Source of the DNA: Paracidovorax avenae
Lineage (GTDB): Bacteria > Pseudomonadota > Gammaproteobacteria > Burkholderiales > Burkholderiaceae_C
Direction of reading: 5' to 3'
Length of the DNA stretch: 64,000 nucleotides
Assembly: GCF_040892545.1 (NCBI RefSeq)
Contig: NZ_CP156079.1
Coordinates: 4,685,501 to 4,749,500, forward strand
The notes beneath the pieces are model-generated. The model was not told where the DNA came from, searched no databases, and was given only the letters and a program-made list of their open reading frames with translations. Position numbers and translations under genes: made by a program. Of this stretch, positions 47,498 to 56,671 are shown one piece after another; position 1 is the stretch's first letter; each line of letters opens with the position of its first letter.

Positions 47498-48049
47498 ATG
47501 CCCGCTTCCCTCCCTCCCGGCGCAGAAGCCGACGCTTCCGCCCCGTCCCCCGCGTCCACGCCCGCCGCCACCGAACGCTCCCTGCGCTTCGAAGACTGCC
47601 TGACCGTGGCCATCATGGCCCTGCTGGCGCTCATCACGTTCGCCAACGTGCTTGTCCGCTATTTCACCAACTCCTCCTTCGCATGGACCGAGGAGATCTC
47701 CGTCTTCCTGATGATCGTGCTGGCGCTGGTGGCGGGCTCGGCCGCGGTGGCGCGGGACCTGCACATCCGCATCGAGTACTTCGCCGAAGGCGGCTCCGCG
47801 GCGCGCCGGCGGCGCCTCGCCCGTTTCGGGGCCCTCTCGGTCGCCGTCCTGTTCGCGGTCATCGCCGTGCTCAGCGCCCGGGTGACGTGGGACGACTGGC
47901 GGTTCGGCGAGACGTCGCCGGGCATCGGGGTGCCGCAGTGGTGGTACTCCATCTGGCTGCCGCTGCTGTCTGCACTCATCACGCTGCGCGCCATCGGCCT
48001 CTTCCGCCGCCAGGGCGCGGCGGCCGGCGCAACGGGTGACCGGCCATGA
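47498..48049 (+). CDS. TRAP transporter small permease (DctQ type)
   Basis: 183 residues from MPASLPPGAEADA. Four membrane helices with the DctQ pattern: FANVLVRYFTNSSFAWTEEI after helix 1 and a short cytoplasmic Arg-rich loop in the middle. A Pro/Ala-rich N-terminal tail of about 30 residues precedes the first helix. The stop overlaps the start of the large permease (ATGA). Gene order is Q-M-P. Confidence 0.9.
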   Translation: MPASLPPGAEADASAPSPASTPAATERSLRFEDCLTVAIMALLALITFANVLVRYFTNSSFAWTEEISVFLMIVLALVAGSAAVARDLHIRIEYFAEGGSAARRRRLARFGALSVAVLFAVIAVLSARVTWDDWRFGETSPGIGVPQWWYSIWLPLLSALITLRAIGLFRRQGAAAGATGDRP

Positions 48050-49344
48050 TCGCGGCGCTTCTTTTCGCCGTTTTCCTGGGCATGATGGCCGCCGGCGTGC
48101 CGATCGGCGCCGCGCTCGGCCTGGCCGGCACGGCCGCCATCGCAATCGCGAATGCCGAGACGCCCTGGTTCGGGCTGCTGGCGGTGCCGCAGAACTTCTA
48201 TGCCGGGCTCGGCAAGTACCCGCTGCTCGCGATTCCCATGTTCGTGCTGGTCGGCTCGATCTTCGACCGTTCCGGCGTGGCGCTGCGGCTCGTGAACTTC
48301 GCGGTGGCCATCGTCGGGCGCGGCCCGGGCATGCTGCCGCTGGTGGCCATCGCCGTGGCGATGTTCCTGGGCGGCATTTCCGGCTCGGGCCCCGCCAACG
48401 CGGCCGCCGTGGGCGGGGTGATGATCGCCGCCATGTCGCGCGCGGGCTACCCCGGCTCGTTCTCGGCCAGTGTGGTCGGCGCGGCCGCGGCCACCGACAT
48501 CCTGATCCCGCCGTCGGTCGCCTTCATCATCTATTCGGTGCTGGTGCCGGGCGCCTCGGTGCCCGCGCTGTTCGCGGCCGGCATGGTACCCGGCGTGCTG
48601 GCCGGCATCGCGTTGATCGTGCCGGCCGTGTGGCTGGCGCGCCGCCACAAGATGGGAGCGCTGGAAGCCTCGATGCCCCGCCCGCCCTTCTGGAAGAGCC
48701 TGCGCGAGGCCTCCTGGGGCCTGGCCGCGCCGGTGCTGATCCTGGGCGGCATGCGCGCGGGCTGGTTCACGCCTACCGAAGCCGCCGTGGTGGCCGTGTT
48801 CTACGGACTCTTCGTGGGCATGTGCATCCACCGCACCATCCGGTTCCGGGACCTGTACACCATCCTGCGGGAGGCAGGCGAGCTCTCTGCCGTGATCCTG
48901 CTGGTGGTGTCGCTCGCGGGCATCTTCGCGTTCTCGCTCTCCACGCTCGGCGTGATCGATCCGATCGCCAACGCCATCGTGCATTCAGGATTGGGCGAAT
49001 ACGGCGTGCTCGCACTGCTGATCCTGCTGCTGATCACGGTGGGCATGTTCCTGGACGGCATCTCGATCTTCCTGATCTTCGTGCCGCTGCTCCTGCCCAT
49101 CATGCAGCACTACCAGTGGGACCCCGTCTGGTTCGGCGTGATCCTCACCCTCAAGGTGGCGCTCGGCCAGTTCACGCCGCCGCTGGCCGTGAACCTCATG
49201 GTGTCGTGCCGCATCGCGGGCGTGCGCATGGAATCCACCGTGCGCTGGGTGGGACCGATGCTGCTGGCCATGTTCCTCGTGATGGTGGCCGTCATCGCAT
49301 TCCCGCAGCTGGCCCTCTGGCTGCCGGCGCGCCTGGGCTACTGA
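48046..49344 (+). CDS. TRAP transporter large permease (DctM type)
   Basis: 432 residues, about twelve helices. Typical phrases are GVPIGAALGLAGTAAI, FVLVGSIFDRSGVALRLV, GGISGSGPANAAAVGG and FTPPLAVNLMVSCRIAGV. Drives sodium-coupled uptake of an organic acid delivered by the DctP protein encoded next. Coupled to the small permease by a four-base overlap. Confidence 0.95.
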   Translation: MIAALLFAVFLGMMAAGVPIGAALGLAGTAAIAIANAETPWFGLLAVPQNFYAGLGKYPLLAIPMFVLVGSIFDRSGVALRLVNFAVAIVGRGPGMLPLVAIAVAMFLGGISGSGPANAAAVGGVMIAAMSRAGYPGSFSASVVGAAAATDILIPPSVAFIIYSVLVPGASVPALFAAGMVPGVLAGIALIVPAVWLARRHKMGALEASMPRPPFWKSLREASWGLAAPVLILGGMRAGWFTPTEAAVVAVFYGLFVGMCIHRTIRFRDLYTILREAGELSAVILLVVSLAGIFAFSLSTLGVIDPIANAIVHSGLGEYGVLALLILLLITVGMFLDGISIFLIFVPLLLPIMQHYQWDPVWFGVILTLKVALGQFTPPLAVNLMVSCRIAGVRMESTVRWVGPMLLAMFLVMVAVIAFPQLALWLPARLGY

Positions 49345-49396
49345 AGCCCGCGTTTCTTCCTTGCTTACCCAACCGACGACGAACAGGAGACGAACC

Positions 49397-50425
49397 ATGC
49401 AACTGCGCACCTTCCTCGCCACCGCCGTGGCCGCCGCGGCCGCCCTCGCGTTCAGCGCGGCACCGGCCGCCGCGCAGAACTACAAGAGCGAATACCGCTT
49501 GTCGCTGGTACTGGGCACCGCCTTCCCATGGGGCAAGGGCGGCGAGCTCTGGGCGAACAAGGTGCGCGAGCGCACGCAGGGCCGCATCAACATCAAGCTC
49601 TATCCGGGCGTCTCGCTCATCCAGGGCGACCAGACCCGCGAGTTCAGCGCGCTGCGCCAGGGCGTGATCGACATGGCCGTCGGCTCGACCATCAACTGGT
49701 CGCCGCAGGTCAAGGCGCTCAACCTCTTCTCCCTGCCCTTCCTCTTCCCCGATTACGCCTCGGTGGACGCGGTCACGCAGGGCGAGGTCGGCAGGAGCCT
49801 CTTCCAGACGCTCGACAAGGCCGGCGTCGTGCCGCTCGCCTGGGGCGAGAACGGCTACCGCGAGATCTCCAACTCCAAGCGCCCCATCAAGACCCCCGCC
49901 GACCTCAAGGGATTGAAGATCCGTGTGGTCGGGTCGCCGCTGTTCCTCGACACCTTCACGGCGCTGGGCGCCAATCCCACCCAGATGAGCTGGGCCGACG
50001 CGCAGCCCGCCATGGCGAGCGGCGCGGTGGACGGGCAGGAGAACCCCGTGTCGGTGTACATGGCGGCCAAGCTCTACACCGTGGCGCAGAAGTACGTCAC
50101 CATGTGGGGCTACATGAACGATCCGCTCATCTTCGTGGTGAACAAGGACATCTGGAACTCCTGGACGCCCGCGGACCGCGAGATCGTGCGCCAGGCCGCC
50201 ATCGACGCCGGCAAGGAGCAGATCGCCATCGCGCGCAAGGGCATGGTCGAGGCCGACAAGCCCCTGCTGAAGGAGATCGCCAGCCATGGCGTCACCGTCA
50301 CGCAACTCACTCCCGAGGAGCGGCAGGCTTTCGTGCAGGCCACCCGCCCGGTCTTCGACAAGTGGAAGGGACAGATCGGAGCGGATCTCGTGAACGCAGC
50401 GGAAAAGGCGGTGGCGAAGAAGTAA
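49397..50425 (+). CDS. TRAP transporter substrate-binding protein (DctP type)
   Basis: 342 residues with signal peptide (MQLRTFLATAVAAAAALAFS, cleavage after AAAQ region). AGGAGA precedes the ATG and decides the start. The ligand-binding Arg lies in LKGLKIRVVGSPLFLD, with PTQMSWADAQPAMASGAVDGQ next to it, as in carboxylate-binding DctP proteins. The substrate is probably a C4 or sugar acid; sequence does not settle it. Third gene of the TRAP operon, convergent with the exporter gene. Confidence 0.93.
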   Translation: MQLRTFLATAVAAAAALAFSAAPAAAQNYKSEYRLSLVLGTAFPWGKGGELWANKVRERTQGRINIKLYPGVSLIQGDQTREFSALRQGVIDMAVGSTINWSPQVKALNLFSLPFLFPDYASVDAVTQGEVGRSLFQTLDKAGVVPLAWGENGYREISNSKRPIKTPADLKGLKIRVVGSPLFLDTFTALGANPTQMSWADAQPAMASGAVDGQENPVSVYMAAKLYTVAQKYVTMWGYMNDPLIFVVNKDIWNSWTPADREIVRQAAIDAGKEQIAIARKGMVEADKPLLKEIASHGVTVTQLTPEERQAFVQATRPVFDKWKGQIGADLVNAAEKAVAKK

Positions 50426-50461
50426 CCCTGTCCCGGGCGGGCCAGCCCCCTCCCGGATGGG

Positions 50462-52279
50462 TCACTCTTCGCGAGACTGCTGGCGCCACATGTCCGCGTA
50501 GCGTCCCCCGAGCGCCAGCAACTGCGCGTGCGTGCCGCGCTCGACGATCCGGCCGGCATCCATCACCAGGATCTCGTGCGCATCCACCACCGTCGAGAGG
50601 CGGTGGGCGACGAGCAGCACCGTCTTGCCCTGGGCCGCACTGCGCAGTTCGGCCTGTATCGCCCGCTCGTTGGCCGTATCGAGCGCGGAGGTGGCCTCGT
50701 CGAACACGAGGATGGGCGGGTTCTTGAGCAGCGTACGGGCGATGGCAACGCGCTGCTTTTCCCCACCTGACAGCTTCAGCCCCCGCTCGCCCACCTGCGT
50801 GCCATATCCCGCCGGCAGCCCCGCGATGAAATCGTGGATGCGGGCAGCGCGCGCCGCGGCCTCTATCTCCGCCTGCGACGCCCCCGGCCTGCCATAGGCG
50901 ATGTTGTAGGCGATGGTTTCGTTGAACAGCACCGTGTCCTGCGGCACGGCCCCCACGGCGCGGCGCAGGCTGTCCTGGGTGACCTGCCGGATGTCCTGCC
51001 CGTCGATCGTGATGCGCCCGGCCTGCACGTCGTAGAAGCGGAACAGCAGCCTCGCGAGCGTGGACTTGCCCGAGCCCGAGGGCCCGACCACCGCCACCGT
51101 GCGGCCGGGAGGAATCTCGAATTCGACGCCGTGGAGGATGGTGCGCGCCGGCTCATAGGCGAAATGCACGCCTTCGAACCGTACCGACGGCGCAGACGCG
51201 CCCAGCGACAGCGGTGGCGCGTCCAGCGCATCCTGCACCTCCTGCTCACGGTCCATGAGCGTGAACATCTTGTCCAGATCGGTCAGGCTCTGCTTGATCT
51301 CGCGGTAGATCACGCCCAGGAAGTTGAGGGGAATGTAGAGCTGGATCATGAAGGCATTCACCATCACCAGGTCTCCCAGCGTCATGCGGCCGTCCGCCAC
51401 GCCCTGTGCCGCGCGCCACAGCATGGCGACCAGGGCCGTGGCGATGATGAGCTGCTGTCCCGCGTTGAGCAGCGACAGCGACGTCTGGCTCTTCAGGCGT
51501 GCGCGCCGCAACTGCTCCAGGCTCTCGTCGTAGCGGCGCACCTCGAAAGGCTCGTTGTTGAAATACTTGACGGTCTCGTAGTTCAGCAACGAGTCCACGG
51601 CCTTGGTGTGGGCCGCGGAATCGAAGGCATTCGCCTCGCGGCGAAAGCGCGTGCGCCACTCCGTGAGCATCACGGTGAACAGGATGTAGCAGGCTAGCGC
51701 GGCCAGCGTGATCCACGCAAAGGCCGGGTCGAACTTTCCCCCGAGCACCGCCAGGACCAGGAAGACCTCGATCAACGTGGCCCCGATATTGAAGAGCGTG
51801 AAAGAGATCAGCGACTCGATGCCGCGCACCCCGCGCTCGATGTCGCGCGTCATCCCCCCGGTCTGCCGCTCCAGGTGGAAACGCAGGCTGAGCGCATGCA
51901 GGTGCTCGAAGGTTTGCAGCGCGATGCGGCGCGCAGCGCCCTGCGTGGCCTTGGCAAAGACGAGTTCGCGCAGTTCCGTGAAGACCGATGTGCTCAGCCG
52001 CAGCAGCCCGTAGGCCGCCAGCAGCCCCGCGGGCACCACCACGAGCGCGGCGGTGGCCCCCGCCGCCGGGGCCATGGCATCCACGATGCGCTTGAGCAGC
52101 AGCGGCACGCCGACGTTCGCGAGCTTGGCGCCGATGACGAACACGAGCGCGGCCATCACCCGCCAGCGGTAGTGCAGCAGGTAGGGAATCAGGCGGGCGA
52201 TCGTGGCGCGGTCGCTGCGGGCGGCGGGCACGGCCGCAGGAGGGGAGGAGGCAGTGGATGGGTCGCCGTGGGGGCGCAT
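50462..52279 (-). CDS. Atm1-like ABC exporter
   Basis: 605 residues. A six-helix exporter domain with phrases FNIGATLIEVFLVLAVLGG and LNYETVKYFNNEPFEVRRYDE (the YFNNE motif of the Atm1/HMT group) is fused to an ATPase with Walker [15 protein letters not shown], signature LKLSGGEKQRVAIARTLL and Walker B ILVFDEATSALD. Such proteins export glutathione conjugates or polysulfides and protect against metals. It works as a homodimer. It is divergent from the YciA gene, 45 bases away. Confidence 0.93.
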   Translation of the reverse strand: MRPHGDPSTASSPPAAVPAARSDRATIARLIPYLLHYRWRVMAALVFVIGAKLANVGVPLLLKRIVDAMAPAAGATAALVVVPAGLLAAYGLLRLSTSVFTELRELVFAKATQGAARRIALQTFEHLHALSLRFHLERQTGGMTRDIERGVRGIESLISFTLFNIGATLIEVFLVLAVLGGKFDPAFAWITLAALACYILFTVMLTEWRTRFRREANAFDSAAHTKAVDSLLNYETVKYFNNEPFEVRRYDESLEQLRRARLKSQTSLSLLNAGQQLIIATALVAMLWRAAQGVADGRMTLGDLVMVNAFMIQLYIPLNFLGVIYREIKQSLTDLDKMFTLMDREQEVQDALDAPPLSLGASAPSVRFEGVHFAYEPARTILHGVEFEIPPGRTVAVVGPSGSGKSTLARLLFRFYDVQAGRITIDGQDIRQVTQDSLRRAVGAVPQDTVLFNETIAYNIAYGRPGASQAEIEAAARAARIHDFIAGLPAGYGTQVGERGLKLSGGEKQRVAIARTLLKNPPILVFDEATSALDTANERAIQAELRSAAQGKTVLLVAHRLSTVVDAHEILVMDAGRIVERGTHAQLLALGGRYADMWRQQSREE

Positions 52280-52324
52280 GGGGGACAATCCCGTTCGTTG
52301 TTCGTTCTTACCCGGATTGTGCCC

Positions 52325-52795
52325 ATGACCTCCACCCTGCCTCCGCAAAGCGCCCTGCCCACCGACAAGGAGCTGGTGCTGAAAGTGATCCCCATGCCCG
52401 CGGATTGCAATGCCAACGGGGATATCTTCGGCGGATGGGTGATGGCCCAGGTGGACCTGGCGGGCTCCGTGCTGCCCGCGCGCCACGTGCAGGGGCGCAT
52501 GGCCACCGTGGCAGTCAACGAGTTCGTCTTCAAGCAACCCGTGCGGGTGGGAGACATCCTCTCGTTCTTCTCCTCCATCACGCGGATCGGCCGCACGTCG
52601 GTGACCGTGGAGGTGGAGGTGTATGCGGAGCGCTTCGCGGCGCAGGGCCGCTATGTGAAGGTGACGGAAGCGCGGCTCACCTACGTCGCCATCGATGCGT
52701 CGGGCAAGCCACGGCCCGTGCCGCGGCCTGCGGGGGAGGAAGCGGGAAATGCCGCCTCCTCCCCCGCAGTGGATGCCGCGACCGGAGCCCGCTGA
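52325..52795 (+). CDS. yciA: acyl-CoA thioesterase, YciA type
   Basis: 156 residues. Hotdog-fold thioesterase: VIPMPADCNANGDIFGGWVM carries the catalytic Asn/Asp segment, followed by LPARHVQGRMATVAVNEFVF and VEVYAERF. YciA hydrolyses a wide range of acyl-CoA. The C-terminal twenty residues are Ala/Gly-rich and extra. Its convergent neighbour is the second bactofilin. Confidence 0.92.
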   Translation: MTSTLPPQSALPTDKELVLKVIPMPADCNANGDIFGGWVMAQVDLAGSVLPARHVQGRMATVAVNEFVFKQPVRVGDILSFFSSITRIGRTSVTVEVEVYAERFAAQGRYVKVTEARLTYVAIDASGKPRPVPRPAGEEAGNAASSPAVDAATGAR

Positions 52796-52852
52796 ACTGC
52801 CGGCGCTCGCCATGCTGCGGGCCGTGCCCCGCAGCAGCGGCGCCCCACGCGG

Positions 52853-52883
52853 GCGGCGGCGGCCCCTGGCCGGGGACCGCCGC
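52853..52883. terminator. GC-rich hairpin between convergent yciA and bactofilin
   Basis: A long GC stem (GCGGCGG.CCCC against GGGG.CCGCCGC, one bulge) in the 96-base gap. There is no U-tract in either direction, so terminator function is only a guess. Confidence 0.35.
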
Positions 52884-52891
52884 TGGAAGGA

Positions 52892-53452
52892 TCAGGCTGC
52901 CAGCTGCTGGGCCTCGCTGCGGGAAACATTCGCAGCGGCGTGGTTCTGGGACCGCACCGAGCCCACCGTGCCGGACTCGATCTCGCCGGCCAGCTGGCCG
53001 CCTTCCTCGATCACCACCTTGCCGTAGCGGATCTTGCCGTTGACCTTGCCGGTGCTGTAGATGACGAGCTTCTGACGAACGGTGAGCGTGCCGTTGAACT
53101 CTCCGTGGATTTCGGCGATGTCGATCTCTGCCGAGCCCCGGAAAGCCCCCTGCTCCGCGATCTGGATCACCCGGGAATCCATGGTGGCCTCCACAGTTCC
53201 CTCGACGACGAGCGTGTCGCAGTCGGTGATTTCCACGCCCTTGAGCTTGATGTTCGGGCCGACGGTGAGCTTGCTGCCCGCGCCTTCCGACGGCGCGCTG
53301 GCCGCGGGCTTCTGGGCCGCGGGCTGGGTGGTGGTGGCAGTGGACGCGGCGCCATTCACCGCGCTGCCGGAACCGCCGAGCACCGAGGAGGGTGGTCGGG
53401 GCTGGAAGGATTCGGGTTCACGCTTGCCGAAGAAGGGGTTTTGCACGGCCAT
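52892..53452 (-). CDS. second bactofilin
   Basis: 186 residues. The beta-helix core spans about 65-165 (LTVGPNIKLKGVEITDCDTL, VEGTVEATMDSRVIQIAEQG, FRGSAEIDIAEIHGEFNG, LVIYSTGKVNGKIRYGKVVI). It is flanked by a long low-complexity Ala/Thr/Pro/Ser N-terminus and a short tail. Compared with the 133-residue bactofilin at 23010-23411 the tail lengths differ, so the two likely form separate filaments. Single gene with convergent neighbour yciA. Confidence 0.9.
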   Translation of the reverse strand: MAVQNPFFGKREPESFQPRPPSSVLGGSGSAVNGAASTATTTQPAAQKPAASAPSEGAGSKLTVGPNIKLKGVEITDCDTLVVEGTVEATMDSRVIQIAEQGAFRGSAEIDIAEIHGEFNGTLTVRQKLVIYSTGKVNGKIRYGKVVIEEGGQLAGEIESGTVGSVRSQNHAAANVSRSEAQQLAA

Positions 53453-53654
53453 CAGATCTCCTTGGAAAAAGTCTGTCCGATGCTAGGAGGCCTACCCCGG
53501 CAAAAATCCACGCGTTACGCAAGAACGGTAACCAAACCCTTCGATCGTTGCATGCACTTGCAGGGCTTGCAGCGTCATACAGCACCGCGCCGCGACGTAA
53601 GCGGGAAGCGCTTCCGTGCGTCGGCCTGCAGGCTGCCTTCCTGCGCCGCCCGGC

Positions 53655-54680
53655 TCAGCGCTGGAAGCCCGACCGGCGCACCACGGGCACCCACTGCGCC
53701 CTGTAGGCAGCCAGCATCTGCACCGTCTGTTCGCGGGAGAGGGCCACGGGCACCATGTCCGCACCGATGAACCGCGCCTGTACGGCCTTGTCCCCCATGG
53801 CCTGGAAAGCGGCATCGGCGATCCGCCGCGCGCGTGGCGCCGGCAGCCATGCGGGCGCATAGAGCGCGTTCCAGCCCTGGGCGGACAACGCGAGGCCGGC
53901 CTCCTTGAAAGTGGGAACGGTGGGCAGCGTCGATGAGCGCTGGTCGTCGGACATCGCCAGGATACGCAGCTTGCCCGCCTGATGCAGCGGCTCCAGCGCG
54001 TCCAGCGCATCGATGGCCATCGGCACATGGCCACCCATGAGGTCGTCGAGCAACGGGCCGGAGCCCCCGTAGCCCACCACGGGCAGCGTCAGGCCGAGCT
54101 GCTCGGCCAGCATGAGCGCGAAGAAATGGGGCAGGCTGCCGGTGGCCGGGATACCGGCGGACAGCTTGTCGCGGTGGGCCAGCATCCAGGCATGCAGGTG
54201 GGAGAAATCACGCACCGGAACGCCCGTTCCCACGGCCACGCCGAACGCGTACCGGGTGACCTGTGCGAGCGCCACATAGTCCGTGGCGGGATCGTAGCCG
54301 TTGTCCTTGAAGACCAGCGGTGCGACCAGCATGGTGGCCGGATTGGCGAGCACCACCACGTTCTGGCCGGAATTTTCGCGATGCAGTTGCTGCAATGCGA
54401 GCCGGCCTCCGGCACCTGCGCGGTTGTCCACGGCCACCGGCACGCCGAGGCGGGGCGCGAGGGCTTCGGCCAGCAGCCGGGCCGCGCGGTCGGAAGAACC
54501 TCCGGGTGGATAGGGCACCACCAGCCTCAGCGCTCCCCCTTCCAGAGGCCCTCCCGGGGCCTGGGACCATGCCGGCGCCGACGGAACGGCCGCGGCTCCC
54601 GCCAGAAGGCTCCAGCGAAGCCACGTCCGTCGATGAACGACCAGGGAGTCAGCGGAAGAGGTACGGAACGTACGAATCAT
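53655..54680 (-). CDS. Bug-family (TctC) receptor, second in window
   Basis: 341 residues from MIRTFRTSSADSL at 54680. After a signal segment (WSLLAGAAAVPSAPAWS) the mature protein has LRLVVPYPPGGSSDRAARLL, VAVDNRAGAGGRLALQQ and AGIPATGSLPHFFALML, the Bug fold. It is far from the protein at 40190 in sequence and likely binds another acid. It sits after the beta-oxidation operon with a 114-base gap and may be independent. Confidence 0.9.
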   Translation of the reverse strand: MIRTFRTSSADSLVVHRRTWLRWSLLAGAAAVPSAPAWSQAPGGPLEGGALRLVVPYPPGGSSDRAARLLAEALAPRLGVPVAVDNRAGAGGRLALQQLHRENSGQNVVVLANPATMLVAPLVFKDNGYDPATDYVALAQVTRYAFGVAVGTGVPVRDFSHLHAWMLAHRDKLSAGIPATGSLPHFFALMLAEQLGLTLPVVGYGGSGPLLDDLMGGHVPMAIDALDALEPLHQAGKLRILAMSDDQRSSTLPTVPTFKEAGLALSAQGWNALYAPAWLPAPRARRIADAAFQAMGDKAVQARFIGADMVPVALSREQTVQMLAAYRAQWVPVVRRSGFQR

Positions 54681-54794
54681 GCCGGCAGCATCCATCCATG
54701 GAGATGTTGCCGAATGTAGCGCCGACCAGCCGCCTCCGGGAGCCATCGTTGCCCCGGGGATACACCCGCCCCCGCCGGAGGGGACGGCGCGCGG

Positions 54795-55568
54795 TCAACC
54801 GGCGTTGAATTCGGGCCGGCGCTTCTGCATGAACGCCGTGAAGGCTTCGCGGGCAGCGGGTTCCTGGAGCATGCGGCCGAAAACGGCTCCTTCCTCGGCG
54901 ATCCGCTCGAGCAGGGGCGCCGCCTGGTCCTTCTTCAAGAGGCGCTTGGTCTCGATCAGCGACGACAGCGGCTTGGCCGCGAGCTTGCGCGCCTGCGTCT
55001 GGGCCACCATGTTGCATTCCGTCGGGGGCACGACGCGGTTCACGAGGCCTACCTCGAGCGCGGCCTCGGCCATGAAGGGCTCCCCCAGCAACAGCGCTTC
55101 GGCGGCGCGGTGGTATCCCATCATGCGCGGCACCAGCAGGCTGGAGCCGGCTTCGGGACACAGGCCCAGGTTCACGAACGGCATGGAAAACGCCGCGTTG
55201 TCGCCCGCATAGACCAGGTCGCAGTGCAGCAGCATGGTGGTGCCGATGCCCACCGCCGGGCCGCACACGGCCGCCACCACCGGCTTCGGGAACGTGGCGA
55301 TCGCCCGCAGGAACCGGAACACCGGGGACTCCTGCGTGGAGGGCGGGCTGTTGAGAAAGTCCCCGATGTCGTTGCCGGCGCTGAAGATGGCCACATCGCC
55401 CTGCAACACCACCACGCGCACGGCGGCATCCTGCGCTGCGGCATCGAAGGCGTCCGCCAGCGCGGCGTACATGACGCGCGTGATGGAGTTTTTCTTCTCC
55501 ACCCGGTTGAAGGTGATGGTCATCACACCGGCTTCGGTATGCGTGAGGATGTCCTGGGGTTCGCTCAT
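54795..55568 (-). CDS. enoyl-CoA hydratase/isomerase family protein
   Basis: 257 residues from MSEPQDILTHTEAG. Crotonase fold: oxyanion loops FSAGNDIGDFLN and GPAVGIGTTMLLHCDL, with one acidic residue in FVNLGLCPEAGSSLL. The LCPEAGSS stretch is common in delta3-delta2-enoyl-CoA isomerases, so double-bond isomerisation for unsaturated fatty acids is likely. Last gene of the fatty-acid operon, 16 bases after the thioesterase gene. Confidence 0.9.
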   Translation of the reverse strand: MSEPQDILTHTEAGVMTITFNRVEKKNSITRVMYAALADAFDAAAQDAAVRVVVLQGDVAIFSAGNDIGDFLNSPPSTQESPVFRFLRAIATFPKPVVAAVCGPAVGIGTTMLLHCDLVYAGDNAAFSMPFVNLGLCPEAGSSLLVPRMMGYHRAAEALLLGEPFMAEAALEVGLVNRVVPPTECNMVAQTQARKLAAKPLSSLIETKRLLKKDQAAPLLERIAEEGAVFGRMLQEPAAREAFTAFMQKRRPEFNAG

Positions 55569-55584
55569 CGGAGGCTCCTGGGCT

Positions 55585-56412
55585 TCATTCTTTGTAATAG
55601 ACGATCTGGTGGCTGCTCGCGAGCATGGTGCCGCCCTGGTTCCAGAGCTGCACCGTCTGGTCGAAAAAGCCGTTGCGGAACTCCTGGGCGCGTGCCTGCC
55701 CGAGCAGGTAGCCGTCCCCCGTATTCGCCAGTTGCTCGCGGCCCGCGTGGAAATACACGGTGAGCGACACGGTCCCGGCCGGCACCTGGCGCGCACGGCG
55801 CAGCCAGACGCGGGGAAAGAATACATCGGAGAGGGCAGCGAGCGCACAGAAATCGAGCGGCCTGGAAGGCTCGTCGCGCATCCACAGCTGGCTCAGGCTG
55901 CTGTCGCCGCCGCCGTCCCAGCGCGACGGCAGCGCACCGGTCACCGGCCGCAGATCGTAACGGTCGAGCCACTTCACGGGCATGCCGCGCAGGATGCGCT
56001 CCAGGCCCTCGGGGCCCGTCACCTCGGGCATCGGGGCATCCGGCAGGCTCCAGGTCTCGCGCCGCACCGCGGTGACGGCCGTGGCGGTGGTGGTCACCAC
56101 CGGCTCGCCGTCGGCCCCGGGCTGCAGCACCGACAGCGTCCAGTGCTGCGTGGAGCGGTTGGTGCGCACCGGCTCGGCCTGCACCGAGAACTCGCCATCG
56201 GCGATGGCGCCCGCGTAGTTCACGGTCAGCGACAGCGGATCGCCCAGACGCTGCGGATGCTGCATCACGGCCTGCAGCAATACGGCCGCCGTGATGCCGC
56301 CGAACGGCCCGACCATGTTCCAGTAGGCGGGCGACGTGCGCGCCGTGTAATGGCCGGGACCAGCCTCCGCGAGTGCCAGCGCGTCATCCAATGGGTGCAG
56401 GGAATCGGTCAT
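55585..56412 (-). CDS. TesB-like double-hotdog acyl-CoA thioesterase
   Basis: 275 residues from MTDSLHPLDDALAL. Two hotdog halves are visible: WNMVGPFGGITAAVLLQA in the first, and DFCALAALSDVFFPR and TVSLTVYFHAGREQ in the second, as in acyl-CoA thioesterase II-like proteins. It would release CoA from intermediates of the pathway encoded around it. A 259-base gap containing repeat copy C separates it from the upstream thiolase. Confidence 0.85.
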   Translation of the reverse strand: MTDSLHPLDDALALAEAGPGHYTARTSPAYWNMVGPFGGITAAVLLQAVMQHPQRLGDPLSLTVNYAGAIADGEFSVQAEPVRTNRSTQHWTLSVLQPGADGEPVVTTTATAVTAVRRETWSLPDAPMPEVTGPEGLERILRGMPVKWLDRYDLRPVTGALPSRWDGGGDSSLSQLWMRDEPSRPLDFCALAALSDVFFPRVWLRRARQVPAGTVSLTVYFHAGREQLANTGDGYLLGQARAQEFRNGFFDQTVQLWNQGGTMLASSHQIVYYKE

Positions 56413-56491
56413 GGTGAGCGAGTGTGCCGTGGTTGCAAGCGGATGGGCGTCGTACCGGTGACTGGACAAGGCAGAGCGCCAACCGCTCTTG

Positions 56492-56669
56492 CCAGCAGAC
56501 GCCGTGGAACGGGCTCCGCCCGGCCACCGGCGTCGTCCCCCTTCCCGGCGCAGCCGAGAGAAGGGGCGGAGGGCCGCGGCTCCCAACCTGCCCGCGCAGA
56601 TTGGGACGGCCCGAAGAGCTGCCGCCTCTGGCGGCTGCACGGAGCCGCAATAGCCGCTCAGGGGGTTGT
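56492..56669 (-). repeat. dispersed 3'-end repeat, copy C
   Basis: Same family as copies A and B, in the orientation of B, ending two bases from the thiolase stop codon. It is longer (about 178 bases) because about 70 extra bases lie inside one arm. The CCAGCAGACGCCG end and the CCCCCTTCTCTC/GAGAGAAGGGG block are shared. Confidence 0.7.
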
Positions 56670-56671
56670 GC

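Noticed and set aside
53604..53615. Perfect palindrome GGAAGCGCTTCC, like a LacI-family operator
   Set aside because: No LacI regulator or sugar gene is nearby and a single 12-base palindrome is weak evidence.
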